64,000 nt of DNA, taken from contig NC_085139.1 in NCBI RefSeq assembly GCF_024139115.2, positions 3,233,470 to 3,297,469 on the forward strand, in the 5' to 3' direction. The translations under genes and the position numbers were made by a program. The first letter of the stretch is position 1. Every line of letters starts with the position of its first letter. Shown here piece by piece: positions 35,295-45,363 of this stretch. Below the pieces are notes generated by a model. It was not told where the DNA came from. It was given only the letters and a program-made list of their open reading frames with translations, and did no database searches. Source of the stretch: Armigeres subalbatus (taxonomy: Eukaryota > Arthropoda > Insecta > Diptera > Culicidae).

Positions 35295-37364
35295 ATGTTG
35301 GAAGCAGCAGAGATGACGATGACTGCCTGCGGTTTCTGCGGAACAACTTCCGAAGTTGACGAACAGATGATTGGGTGCGATAACTGCGACCGCTGGATCC
35401 ATGCGCGGTGCGTGGGCGTTACGGCAGAGGCGGCGAAGGAGAACAAGTGGTTCTGTCCATCCACCGAGTGCCAACAGCAGTACAGTGAGTATCTAAAGAA
35501 GTTAGAGAAGGAGGAAAAGAAGAAGAAGAGTAGTAAGAAAAATAAAGCGGTAGGGGAAGAGTTCGACAGGGCTAGTAATAAGTCATCTAAGTCAGTCAAT
35601 GATTCCGGGTCAGAGTTGGAAAAGCGTTTGAAGGAGTTAGAAGATGAACAGCAGGACAAAGAGAGGGAGATGGAGATTGAGATGATCATTCTTCAGAAGC
35701 GGATTGAGATGGAGACGGCGTTAAAAGAGAAGAAGATGAAGCTCGAGAACGCGATTAGGGCGAAACAGCGGCATGATGAGAAGGTACTTATGGAGAAGGC
35801 CCTATCAGACGAGAAGAAACATTTGGAGGAGTTGAAGAAGATGCGTGACTCTTTCGAAGTGAAGATGTGTAGTGTGCAGTTGAAAGAAGAAGGCAGCCAG
35901 ACGAAGGAGAAGGCTCTGAGAACTCCTCTCAGAAATCCAGAGGTAGTAGTACCGAAGCAGTTAGAAAAGGAGCAGAAGGAAAAGAAGAAGATGGTCTCTC
36001 GGCGCGAGCAAGAGTCAGATGACAGTGAGGAAGACTCCGAGGAAGAAGAAGAGGAAGAAGAAGACATTGTTTCGGATGAATAAAGTGAAGAAGAATCTGA
36101 AGTAGAAACAGAAGAAGAGGAAACCGAAGATGAAGAAGAGGAACAAGCAAAGAAGAAGAGGAAACCTAAGCCGAAAATGAAGAAAGTCGTCGAAAACGGG
36201 CTGGGGCAGCAGCGCAGTGCGCCGACAAGGGCACAAATGGCGGCGAGGAACGGAGTAACAAAGAAGCTCCCGGTGTTCACCGGCAGACCGGAGGAATGGC
36301 CATTGTTTATCGGCACGTACGAGGCATCCAACGAGGCGTGTGGATTCACCGACGTCGAGAATCTCGTGCGGCTGCAGGAAAGTCTCAAGGGGCCAGCATT
36401 GGAAAGTGTTCGAGGGCAGCTGTTGTTCCCGAAATCTGTTCCGAAGGTAATAAGTAAGCTGAGACAGCTGTATGGTCGTCCGGAGCAACTGCTACAATGT
36501 CATCTGGAGAAGGTGCGTAGGCTGGAACCGCCGAAGGCTGACAAATTGGCGTCATTCATACCGTTCGGTACAGCTGTGGAGCAGCTCTGCGAGCACTTAG
36601 AGGCCGCCGGGTTAAGTCAACATTTGGTTAACCCGTTATTAGTGCAGGATCTAGTCGACAAGCTTCCTTCTGGCGACAAGCGTGAATGGGTGCGGTACAA
36701 GAAGCGGAAGAAGATGGTGACGCTCCGTACCTTCACTAATTTTATTTCGGGAATTGTGGCCGAAGCCTGCGAAGCAAACGTTTCTGTTGACTTCAAGCCC
36801 AAGGCGAAACCAGGAAGCTCCGGCTTCGGAAAAGGACGGAATAAGGAGAGAGGTGCCGTCTACAATCATAGCGCTACAGAGTCGGTCGTCAATGAGCCGT
36901 CCACGGTGGAATCTAGACAAAGGGCATGCAAGGCTTGTGAGCGGACTGACCATCGTTTACGATACTGTCAGGATTTCAGGAGTATGACGCCGGCAGATCG
37001 GATGAAGCTTGTGCGGAAGTGGAAACTCTGCGACACATGCCTGAACGACCATGGCCACGCGGAGTGCAAGTTCAGAATGCGGTGCACCATTGGCGGGTGT
37101 ACGGAAAGGCACAATCCGTTGCTGCATCAAGGGTCTGGAATGGTCGTTATGAACGCCCACATCCGGCTGAACAGCAGCATATTGTTCCGTATGCTGCCGG
37201 TGACACTGTATTTCCGAGACAAATCCGTGACTACTCTTGCGTTTCTGGATGAAGGAGCATCAGTTACGATGGTGGAGAAAGCACTGGCAGACCAACTGGG
37301 CGCAGAGAGCGTCCGGCAAAGGCTCGAGATCCGGTGGACAGGAGACGTGGCCCGCGTCGAATAG
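35295..37364 (+). pseudogene. BEL/Pao gag (PHD finger, DUF1759-like, CCHC) and protease start, one in-frame stop
   Basis: The frame opens at 35295 and has a premature TAA at 36081-36083, inside a long Glu/Lys-rich low-complexity stretch. It then continues in the same frame to TAG at 37362. The N-terminus is a C4HC3 PHD-type zinc finger (CGFCG, CDNCDRWIHARC and WFCPSTEC, residues about 11-56). Next come a charged coiled coil, a DUF1759-like gag core (about 36250-36780) and Cys/His knuckles (CKACERTDHRLRYC and CDTCLNDHGH). The aspartic protease start has FLDEGASVTMVE. Known gag role: particle assembly and RNA packaging. The PHD finger would suggest chromatin contact; that is inference. Confidence 0.85.
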
Positions 37365-40300
37365 GACTAGAGGAGAATCGATCAAAGATTTCGGAGGAAC
37401 GCAGCAATTGATGATGAACGAGTTGTGCACTGTAAGAGAAATAGCGCTGGTAGAACAGTCACTAGATACTCGGGAGATGGTACAACGGTACGAGCATCTC
37501 CGCGGTCTACCAGTCACATCGTACCGGAAGAACCGGCCGAGAATCTTGATCGGACTGAACAATATTCATACGATGGCGCCGATCGATGCTAGACTAGGTG
37601 AACCTGGAGAGCCCATAGCGGTAAAGTCGCCATTGGGATGGACTATATACGGCCCAAGGCGTGGAGCAAAATCGTCCGACGCGCATATGGTTGGCTACCA
37701 CGACGAAATTTCGAATGAACAGATACATGATCTGATCAAACGACAGTACGCGCTGGAGGAGTCGGTGATCTGTAGACTGAAGGAGTCCGCAGAAGACAGG
37801 AGAGCCAGAGAAATTCTGGAGACAACAACTGCACGAGTGGGAGATCGCTTTGAAACCGGACTGTTGTGGAAATCCGATAATCCGCAGTTTCCGGACAGCT
37901 ATCCGATGGCACTGCGTCGGTGCAAGCAGTTGGATAACCGACTGAATAAAAACCCTACGCTTCGAGAAACCGTGCATAGGCAAATCATGGAGTATCAGGA
38001 AAAAGGATACGCACACCAGGCGACGACGGAGGAACTTAATAACGCTAATCCGAGCAAGGTGTGATACATACCGCTGGACGTCGTCGTAAACACGATGAAA
38101 GGGAAATTTCGTCTAGTGTGGGTCGTGCGTCCGTGAAGGGAATTTCTTTGAACTCGCAGCTGATGAAAGGGCCCGATATGTTGGCATCGCTACCAGCAGT
38201 GATCAACCGGTTCCGAGAGCGGCGAGTCGGGTTTGGTGGGGACATCAAAGAAATGTACCACCAAATCAAAATCAGAAAGGAGGACAAATCAGCTCAGCGT
38301 TTTCTGTTTCGAGCGGTGGAAGGAGAAGCACCCAAAGTTTACGTGATGGACGTAGCCACATTCGGGTCAACGTGTTCGCCGAGCTCAGCGCAGTTCATCA
38401 AGAACAAGAACGCGCTGGAGTTTGCGGCGAAGTTTCCAGAGGCGGCAGAAGCGATCTTAGAAAAGCACTACGTAGACGATTACTACGATAGTGTTGACAC
38501 GGAGGAGGAGGCGATTCGCCGGGCGGAAGAAGTTAAATACGTCCACTCGAAGGGCGGTTTCGATATCCGGAACTGGGTCTCGAATTCGGCAAAATTCCTT
38601 CGGAGCCTCGGAGAGCAGAAAATGGATCAGGCGGTTCATTTTAACCGGGACAAGGAGTCCGGCAACGAGAGGGTGCTCGGTATAATATGGAACCCGAAGC
38701 AGGACATATTTTCGTTCTCCACCGAGCACAGAGAAAGCGTAAAGGAGTATTTTCGAGGTGAAAAGGTCCCCACAAAGCGAGTCGTCTTGAGCTGCATCAT
38801 GGGATTCTTCGACCCGCTCGGATTGTTGACCCCGTTCACGGTCCACGGGAAGATACTTGTGCAGGAACTATGGAGAGCTGGCTGTGACTGGGACGAACAA
38901 ATCGACGGCGAATGTTTAAAAAGCTGGCGACGTTGGATGAGCCTGCTGCCAGCAGTTGAAGCGCTGCGTATACCCAGAAGGTATTTCGGAGATCTCTATT
39001 CTTCTTCTCTCCAATCGATTGAGCTGCATGTTTTCACCGACGCCAGTGAGTGCGCGTACGGAGCGGCAGCATATTTTCGAGTGGCGGTGGGCGATCACGT
39101 TAAGTGTTCTCTGGTGATGGCCAGATCAAAAGTGGCGCCGTTGAAGCTACAATCGGTTCCAAGGCTGGAACTGATGGCGGCAGTTCTCGGCTCAAAACTC
39201 TTGACAACTGTAAAGGCGAATCATTCGCTTACTGTGCGTCGGCAGTTCCTGTGGACAGATTCCCAAACAGTGCTCAGCTGGATAAGATCGGAACAGCACA
39301 AATACAAACAAGCGGTGGCGTTCAAGATCGGTGAGATACTTGAAGGTACAAGCGTGGCAGATTGGCGCTGGGTACCGACCCGGATGAATATTGCGTACGT
39401 CATGACAAAGTGGGGTGAAGGACCTCCCCTGGCATCCGATAGCCAGTGGTTCAGGGGACCTGATTTTCTGTATGAGGCGGAGAATACGTGGCCAGTATCA
39501 AACGTTCCGTTGGCGAATACGGCCGAGGAAATGAAGGCACGTTTCCTTTTCCACGATGGAAATGACAGTGGTCCAGCGATCGATGTGAGAGTTACCAACC
39601 GCTGGAAGAAGCTGGTACGAATATCGGCTGCAGTTCTACGATTCATCGGAAATTGCCGGCGAAAAGCAAGTGGAGAGTCTTTGTGGACGTTGAAGACTCC
39701 TCATGGGTATCGGAATATAATAAAATCAGAGGTGAAGCCGGTCCATCAACCGTTCCAGCAGAGCGAGTTCCAGCAAGCAGAGGAGGTACTTTGGAAGCAA
39801 GCGCAGAGAGAAGGTTTCCCGGACGAGCTGCACACGTTGAAGAAAAATCTTGCAAAAAATACGACGCAGCCGCAATTGTTGAAGCGATCAATCGCGCTGT
39901 ATCAGATGAAGCCGACGTTGGATGAAGCGGGAGTAATGCGAGTAGACGGGCGGCTGAACCAAGCTGAATACATGCCATACGATAAAAGGTTTCCGATTAT
40001 TCTACCAAGGAACCACAGGATAACGGAGCTGCTCATTCAAAGCTACCACGAATCGTTCGGCCATGCAAACAGGGAGACGGTGTTCAACGAGCTGCGACAA
40101 AGGTTCCACATTGCTAAGCTTCGTGCAGTGATCCGGAAGGTGGTTGCTGAATGTGTCTGGTGCAAGGTACATCGGTGTTTGCCACAAGTCCCGCAGATGG
40201 CCCCGCTACCAGTGCAGCGTATAACCCGGCACCTGCGACCATTTAGTGCGGTTGGCGTAGACTACCTTGAACCAGTTACGGTGACGGTCGGCCGTCGGAG

Positions 40301-41187
40301 CGAGAAGCGGTGGGTGGCGCTGTTCACCTGTTTGGCAATTCGAGCGGTCCACCTCGAGGTAGTACATAGTCTGTCGACGCAATCATGCCTGATGGCGATT
40401 CGGAGGTTCGTTTGCAAACGTGGAATGCCGCAGGAGTTCTTCTCGGACAACGGGACGAACTTTCAAGGAGCCAGTAAGGAGATCAGCAAAGTTGCGAGGA
40501 AGATCGACGAGGAATGTTCCGAAGCCGTCGTGTGTTCCACCACGAAGTGGAGCTTCAACCCTCCCGGAACCCCCCCATATGGGTGGCGTCTGGGAAAGGA
40601 TGGTGCGACCGGTGAAGGAGGCGTTGAAGTTTTTTGACGATGGGCGGAAATTAAAGGACGAGGTGTTGCAAACGACTCTCTCCGAGGCAGAGGACATGAT
40701 TAATACTCGTCCTCTCACCTACATGTCGCAGGAATTAGATGGGCAAGAGGCGATTACCCCAAACCACTTTCTGCGCGGGGCGGTCGTCGTGGAAGACCTG
40801 CAAATGGATGGACCGTTCCAGTTAGCTGACGCGTTGCGAGATGTGTACCGGCGTTCGCAGTACTTGGCGGACAGAATGTGGCAGCGATGGTACAAGGAGT
40901 ACCTGCCGGGGATCAATCGGCGAACGAAATGGTGTGAAGAGCGAAGGCCGTTAAAAGTCGGTGATCTTGTTTACGTGGTTAATGGACAGAATCGGAAGGC
41001 CTGGATCCGAGGTGTTGTGGAGAAGGTAATCGAAGCAACGGATGGCAAGGTGCGGCAAGCGGATGTGAGAACCAGTAGGGGTGTATTCCGGCGTGGAGTT
41101 ATCAACTTGGCGGTATTAGAAGTTGTTGATGGTAATTCCGAATTATCCGGAAAACGGCTATCGGAGTTACGGGCTGGGGAGTGTTGA
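37365..41187 (+). pseudogene. BEL/Pao pol (protease end, RT, RNase H, integrase, DUF5641), frameshifted
   Basis: Frame changes occur between 37360 and 37420, near 38065-38110 (next to a TGA at 38062), and at a seven-C run near 40570. RT shows DIKEMYHQIKI and the catalytic YVDDYYDSV. RNase H shows FTDASECAYGAAAYF, RLELMAAVLG and WTDSQTVLSW. Integrase has an HHCC zinc site (HESFGHANRETV, CVWCKVH), catalytic Asp residues in GVDYLEPV and SDNGTNFQG, and the Glu in GVWERMV after the C-run break. A DUF5641-like C-terminal domain ends at 41187, just inside the 3' LTR. It is unlikely to make active polyprotein. Confidence 0.9.
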
Positions 41188-41650
41188 CATAGCGGGCTGG
41201 TACTGTACTCACTCAATACGCTCACCCAATCGTGAACAGTGAGCGCTACCCAAACGGTGAGAAACATGTTCAACCAGTCAATAAGGCGCGATGTCGTAGA
41301 TTTGTTTACGTAGAATTAATAAAGAAGGTGAACGAAAATAGAACGTTTGAAGTGAAAAGTTTGGCAGCGTATTCATTTAACGGACAAGTGGAAGGTGAAA
41401 TTATTAGTAAATTGTAGTTTCGGATTACGATCTTTATTTGAAGAGTGATCAAACAGCCAAAGCGGAGTTAAACTCAGTAGGGGAGAAGCGAGCAAAGCAG
41501 ACTCGTAGATTAGATAGAATAGCGCCGGAAAGTTGGTGTTGTTTGTTGCATTGGTCAGATACCACGGAAAATAAGGAAACTATTACTTTTTTGAGCTGAT
41601 CACAAGACTGCTGCAGAAAAAATAGTCTTTCTTTGGACCGATTCCGAACA
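41180..41650 (+). repeat. 3' LTR of the BEL/Pao element
   Basis: 471 bp, from AGTGTTGACATAGCG to CCGATTCCGAACA, preceded by a G-rich polypurine-like stretch (GGGCTGGGG). It provides the empty-site reference for the insertion in the 5' LTR. Confidence 0.9.
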
Positions 41651-41661
41651 GATGGTATCAG

Positions 41662-42142
41662 AAAAAAACCCTGATTAATCCACCTAGCGGTGATGGTGCC
41701 TTTCTCGTGCATTATGAAAATAGTATTTTGGCCATTACTCTTGAGCCCATAGTCCGATCTGGCCAATTTTCAGTAGGAAACAATGGGAGAGTATTCTGCG
41801 TCGAATGCAACTTGTTGCGTTGCGGTCAAGGATAAGTGCCTGAAAAATGAGGGATTTTTTTTACTCATTTTTTCTATAAAAAAAGTTGTTTTTTAGCCAT
41901 AACTTCCGAGCCCATAGTCCGATCTCCTGACCAATTTTCAATAGGAAACAATGGTAGAGTGACATTTTTTTTGGGTGGGTGCGCACAGACACACACACAC
42001 ATACACACAGACATCACCTCAATTCGTCGAGCTGACTCGATCGGTATATAACACTATGGGTCTCCGGGCCTTCTATAAAAAGTTTGTTTTTGGAGCGATC
42101 ATATAGCCTTTACGTATACTTAGTATACGAGAAAGGCAAAAA
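41662..42142 (+). repeat. CTTTCTCG-family repeat, second copy
   Basis: It starts A7CCCTGATTAATCCACC, has GGTGATGGTGCCTTTCTCG, an (AC)n run near 41990 and ACACTATGGGTCTCCG. It ends GCCTTTACGTATACTTAGTATACGAGAAAGGC plus A5, quoted as GCCTTTAC, GTATACTTAGTATAC and GAGAAAGGC. The terminal hairpin differs in sequence from the 4841-5560 copy but pairs equally well. Confidence 0.65.
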
Positions 42143-42681
42143 GATTTTTAAAAGGGTGCCCTTCTGGCCCCGTAGCGATGCTCCTCTTGCCCCGTAGCGA
42201 TGCTCCTCTTGCCCCGTAGCGATGCTCATCTTGCCCCGTAGTATATTTGAACAAGTCAAAAACAGAGTTTTAGTTAAGTCTTATTAAACGGAATTACCGT
42301 TCTTTTTAAAAAATGCATTCTAGTCTAGATGTTAGATAAGATGCATCAAACAAGAACTGTCGTATTGTAATATAGAAAAGCATGCTTTCTGTTAAGGTAT
42401 TAAGTATCAGTCTTAGGGTGCTCATCTTGCCCCGTCCTACCCTACCTTCTTCAGCAAAGCGCTTCGGCATACTTTGGGTTATACTTTGACGCAGTGTGTC
42501 TCTTGGTTTACGAGGAACTGAAATCTCTTGGAGTAAAAATACAAAAGTGTACGTTTTCCATAATAATTACTTCAAACACGTTGCGGAAAGCGAGGAAGCA
42601 ACCAATCAGGCCCAAATTTTGCACAGTTGTTTGGGACCCCGAATGGTTTCGAAATCCACTAATTTGAAAAAAAAAAATGAC

Positions 42682-43833
42682 AGTGATCGCGCAAGTGGTT
42701 GGGATTGACATTTCTTCTCCGGATTAAAACGTTTAATTACGGTTACATTTTTATTGAACAAAAGATACACTGTGTGATGTCCTACGTTGTGTTGAGTACT
42801 GATGGGCTATGGTTACAACAAATACGGTAATATAGTGATGGTAGCATTTAGAGCTCAGCACCGGCGACCACAATGATTGTGTTTGCACGAACATACTCCC
42901 CGCCTTGAAGCAGTTGCTTCAACAAAACAGAAATAAGTGAATGGACAAACTTTGCAGCGATGTGTTGATTCCAAGTCGGCGCACTCCTCTATCGTGGATG
43001 ATAAAACACAAAATGCAGACGAGAACAATGCGCGCATGTTTGTCCCGGACTGATTTCCTTCAACGGTTGGTTATTGCTTTGATGTTAGTTCAGCTTACTT
43101 TTCGATGATCAAGTGTCTCTTCAATATTAATCCATCGAAGAATTGTCGTATGCCATCATCACAATCAGCTAGAAAAGACCACGTACTGACCATTAGAGAT
43201 GAACATCTTGCCTGCCAAATCATATACAGAGCCCCACGCTGCAGTATCAATGATGAGCTTGACACGGTGTAGAAGATGCTCTGCCGGATAGCTACCGTTG
43301 AGGCCACACTATCGCAGCTGGTAGTTTAAAAGATCTTATTCTTGCGATGTTGATGATGTTGACGATTATCCTGGTCACGGCACCATTATGATCGCGCAAG
43401 TGGTTGGGATTGACATTTCTTCTCCGGATTAAAACGTTTATTTACGGTTACATTTTTATTGAACAAAAGATACACTGTGTGATGTCCTACGTTGTGTTGA
43501 GTACTGATGGGCTATGGTTACAACAAATCGGGACCAATTTGCGATTTGGGCGTAACTTATTTTGTAAACAAACATTGGAAGGGGAATTCCTGCTAAAACA
43601 AGCATTTTATGAGGAAACCACGGTATGGATCCGATAGATTAGGTTTTCCTCTACCGGATAAGGGAATTAGTTTGAGATGAAAACGGTTGCATTCTCCGGA
43701 ATCCATGAAGCAATGTTTGTTTACAAAATAAGTTACGCCCAAATCGCAAAGCAGTCCCGAAATACGGTAATATAGTGATGGTAGCATTTAGAGCTCAGCA
43801 CCGGCGACCACAATGATTGTGTTTGTACGAACA
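42682..43833. mobile_element. Small LTR element (TRIM-like), 1152 bp
   Basis: Direct repeats of about 212 bp (42682-42893 and 43389-43833, the latter with a MITE inside) begin TGATCGCGCAAGTGG and end ACGAACA. Each thus starts TG and ends CA, as LTRs do. A 5-bp duplication GACAG flanks the whole (42677-42681 and 43834-43838). The 495-bp interior has no coding capacity. I see no clear primer-binding site or polypurine tract, so a short segmental duplication is the alternative. Confidence 0.65.
43529..43759. mobile_element. MITE inside the 3' repeat of the TRIM-like element, 231 bp
   Basis: The inverted repeats are about 49 bases with few mismatches. The outer ends are CGGGAC and GTCCCG, and the inner part contains TTTGCGATTTGGGCGTAACT. 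AAAT is duplicated on both sides (43525-43528 and 43760-43763). The corresponding site in the 5' repeat (42810-42820) is uninterrupted, ACAACAAATACGG, which proves the insertion. Confidence 0.9.
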
Positions 43834-43991
43834 GACAGTGATGCCCTCTCTAATGTGTATGTGTGTGTGCGTGTGTGTATTCCATAAGAAGGGTTCCATT
43901 CACTGTAGATGGATTAAGTCGGGTTTTTATTTTATTCATATGATTTATAATTCCGAAGCCTGCTTGTAATACACCGACATATTTGTTTCAG

Positions 43992-44890
43992 CTTCCATCT
44001 GCTTATCTCGAGCTGCATTTCGCTGACGGGAATTATCCTGGCTGCTACCTGGGAGGATAACCAACGCTGTGAAGCATATTTCATAATGCTGTATCTGAGA
44101 GCCGCCTTCTGGTTGATAACCTACGTAAGTTTGACATAATCGTCGGGACAATTCCTCCTTTATCGAAATGATTGCTTTTAGGTCTTCGATCGCTTTGTCA
44201 AACATCGCCACGAGAAGTTACGCCTCGATGGGTATCATGATTTTCACCGGTCCACCAGCCGGCATCGGTCAGTTCCGCTGCAAATCGTATCGTTGTGGAA
44301 CACTTTCCTGCTGGCGATCCAGACGTTGATTCAGCACTACTATGGGGACAGTTTTGCCGAGAAGTGTGTCATTGTGGGTCTGCTGTCGCCGATCGTCTAC
44401 ATTACGCTGTTTTGTTCGCTCGAAACGGTGGTTTTGGGATTTGTACATGGATTTTATATTGGTTAGTATCTTGTGCTATAAATATGTGAATGTTAAGGTA
44501 AGGGCGCCATCGGATCCTTACAAAACACTTTCTAATGACGTTTGCTCCTTACGAAATTCATTTGATGTAATTCCAACGCTCCTAACTTCAAACACAATTT
44601 AAAAGAAAAGTGATAAATTTATGTTCGCAATAACCGCTGTTATCTTTTCATTCTCTAATCCAGCCAAAGTGGTTCGGTTCAACCGAATGGCACCGCCGCC
44701 GGATGCGCTGCAGGGATCGAGCAGTCACATCGGTGGTTCGCTGGGACTAACCCAGCGTGGACTGAGCACCGCCGAGCTACTAGAAAAGCAAGCAGACCTG
44801 ATCAACTATTTGAAGGACCACAACCTTCAGCTGAACCAGAAAATCATGCAAATGAACGCCCAGGTTCGAACGGTGTCGTACCCGGGTTGA
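43992..44890 (+). CDS. TMEM192-like gene A, coding exons 2-4
   Basis: Exons are 43992-44124, 44182-44461 and 44664-44890 (introns 57 and 202 bp, all GT-AG). With the exon at 28681 the total is 729 bases, or 242 residues. Four hydrophobic segments are visible: [19 protein letters not shown]; the one around [11 protein letters not shown]; one after [10 protein letters not shown]; and one in the stretch before [10 protein letters not shown]. The cytosolic loop [16 protein letters not shown] and the C-terminal amphipathic helix with [16 protein letters not shown] resemble my memory of TMEM192, a lysosomal/late-endosomal membrane protein of unknown biochemical role. Family assignment is by recognition, not alignment. 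Of the four paralogues this one has the most canonical loop and tail, so it is the likeliest orthologue. The gene is convergent with gene B. Confidence 0.75.
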
Positions 44891-45243
44891 CTGCACTTGT
44901 TTCAACGAATGGGGCATTAGATGATAAGAAAGGTAAGATCGATTTTACTATTGAGCTTTTCCACACAAAGAAGAAATTTTTTAACAGCTCCCGCGGATTT
45001 ATTGTCTGGATTTGGGAGTTGGGAGTAATTAGTAAAGAACTAATTGGACTGATTGTTTTTGTTAAGGTTGTAGTTAGTTAAGGTCCGTAGTGTGTACCAA
45101 ATTTTTGGAGAAGCTGTGTGATGTTTAAGATAATAATGGAGGTCAAAACTGAAGACCTCAGGATGGTGTCATTTCTGTTTCGAAAAGCTTCGATAACATT
45201 TTAATTACTTCATTACAAAAAAAAGGATGTTTTGTTTTCGAAC

Positions 45244-45249
45244 AATAAA
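45244..45249 (+). terminator. Polyadenylation signal, gene A
   Basis: AATAAA lies about 355 bases after the gene A stop codon. It is the first canonical hexamer on this strand after the stop. Confidence 0.6.
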
Positions 45250-45296
45250 ATGTAGAATTCGTTTTGTAAATACATAGCATCAATCGAAAAAAATTA

Positions 45297-45302
45297 TTTA
45301 TT
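45297..45302 (-). terminator. Polyadenylation signal, gene B
   Basis: TTTATT on the plus strand (AATAAA on minus) lies 62 bases beyond the gene B stop codon. It is 48 bases from the gene A signal on the opposite strand. Confidence 0.6.
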
Positions 45303-45363
45303 TTTCTAATTACGTATCCGCACACATGTAAATGATGGAAAACAATTCGTATAACTATAAGAT

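Larger units (their letters stand above)
34077..41650 (+). mobile_element. BEL/Pao LTR retrotransposon, 7.57 kb, both LTRs
   Basis: LTRs of about 472 bp flank a gag-pol region, and the 5-bp duplication GATGG lies on both sides (34072-34076 and 41651-41655). The pol order protease, RT (YVDD), RNase H, integrase, DUF5641-like tail is that of BEL/Pao. Only about half a dozen LTR differences are seen outside the 706-bp insertion in the 5' LTR, so insertion was fairly recent. The copy is nevertheless broken by two in-frame stops and several frameshifts. No clear primer-binding site was recognised after 35258. Confidence 0.9.
33900..42450 (-). repeat. Dispersed GGGGCAAGATGAGC repeat, copy 2, interrupted
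   Basis: Two outer parts (33900-34071 and 42143-42450) are the reverse complement of parts of copy 1 (about 30540-30720 and 29810-30070). Between them lie the BEL/Pao element and a CTTTCTCG-family repeat. At 42165-42241 a 22-bp unit (TGCCCCGTAGCGATGCTCCT..) is repeated about 3.5 times; copy 1 has only about two units. Confidence 0.65.
28770..43991 (+). other. Intron 1 of gene A (15.2 kb), filled with nested transposons
   Basis: It is bounded by AG|GTAAGC at 28769/28770 and TTTGTTTCAG at 43991. It contains, in order: a tRNA-like SINE head, a dispersed repeat with an internal MITE, a 2.37-kb hAT-like element, the inverted partner of the dispersed repeat interrupted by a BEL/Pao element and a CTTTCTCG-family repeat, and a TRIM-like LTR element. 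28800-29700 and 30800-31460 show nothing recognisable beyond AT-rich sequence and one repeat fragment. 42450-42676 and 43840-43990 also hold no feature. Confidence 0.6.
44891..45363. other. Convergent 3' region between genes A and B
   Basis: The two stop codons face each other 473 bases apart. The poly(A) signals are at 45244 (+) and 45297 (-), so the two transcripts should end within about 60 bases of each other or overlap slightly. No other feature is seen. Confidence 0.7.

Noticed and set aside
38457..38846. Long open frames antisense to BEL/Pao pol (and similar at 35693-36388 and 39221-39978)
   Set aside because: They are shadows of the pol and gag frames and contain no domain.
42165..42241. 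Short regularly spaced repeats looking like a CRISPR array
   Set aside because: The 22-bp units are directly abutting with no spacers, and the DNA is animal; it is a small tandem repeat inside a dispersed element.
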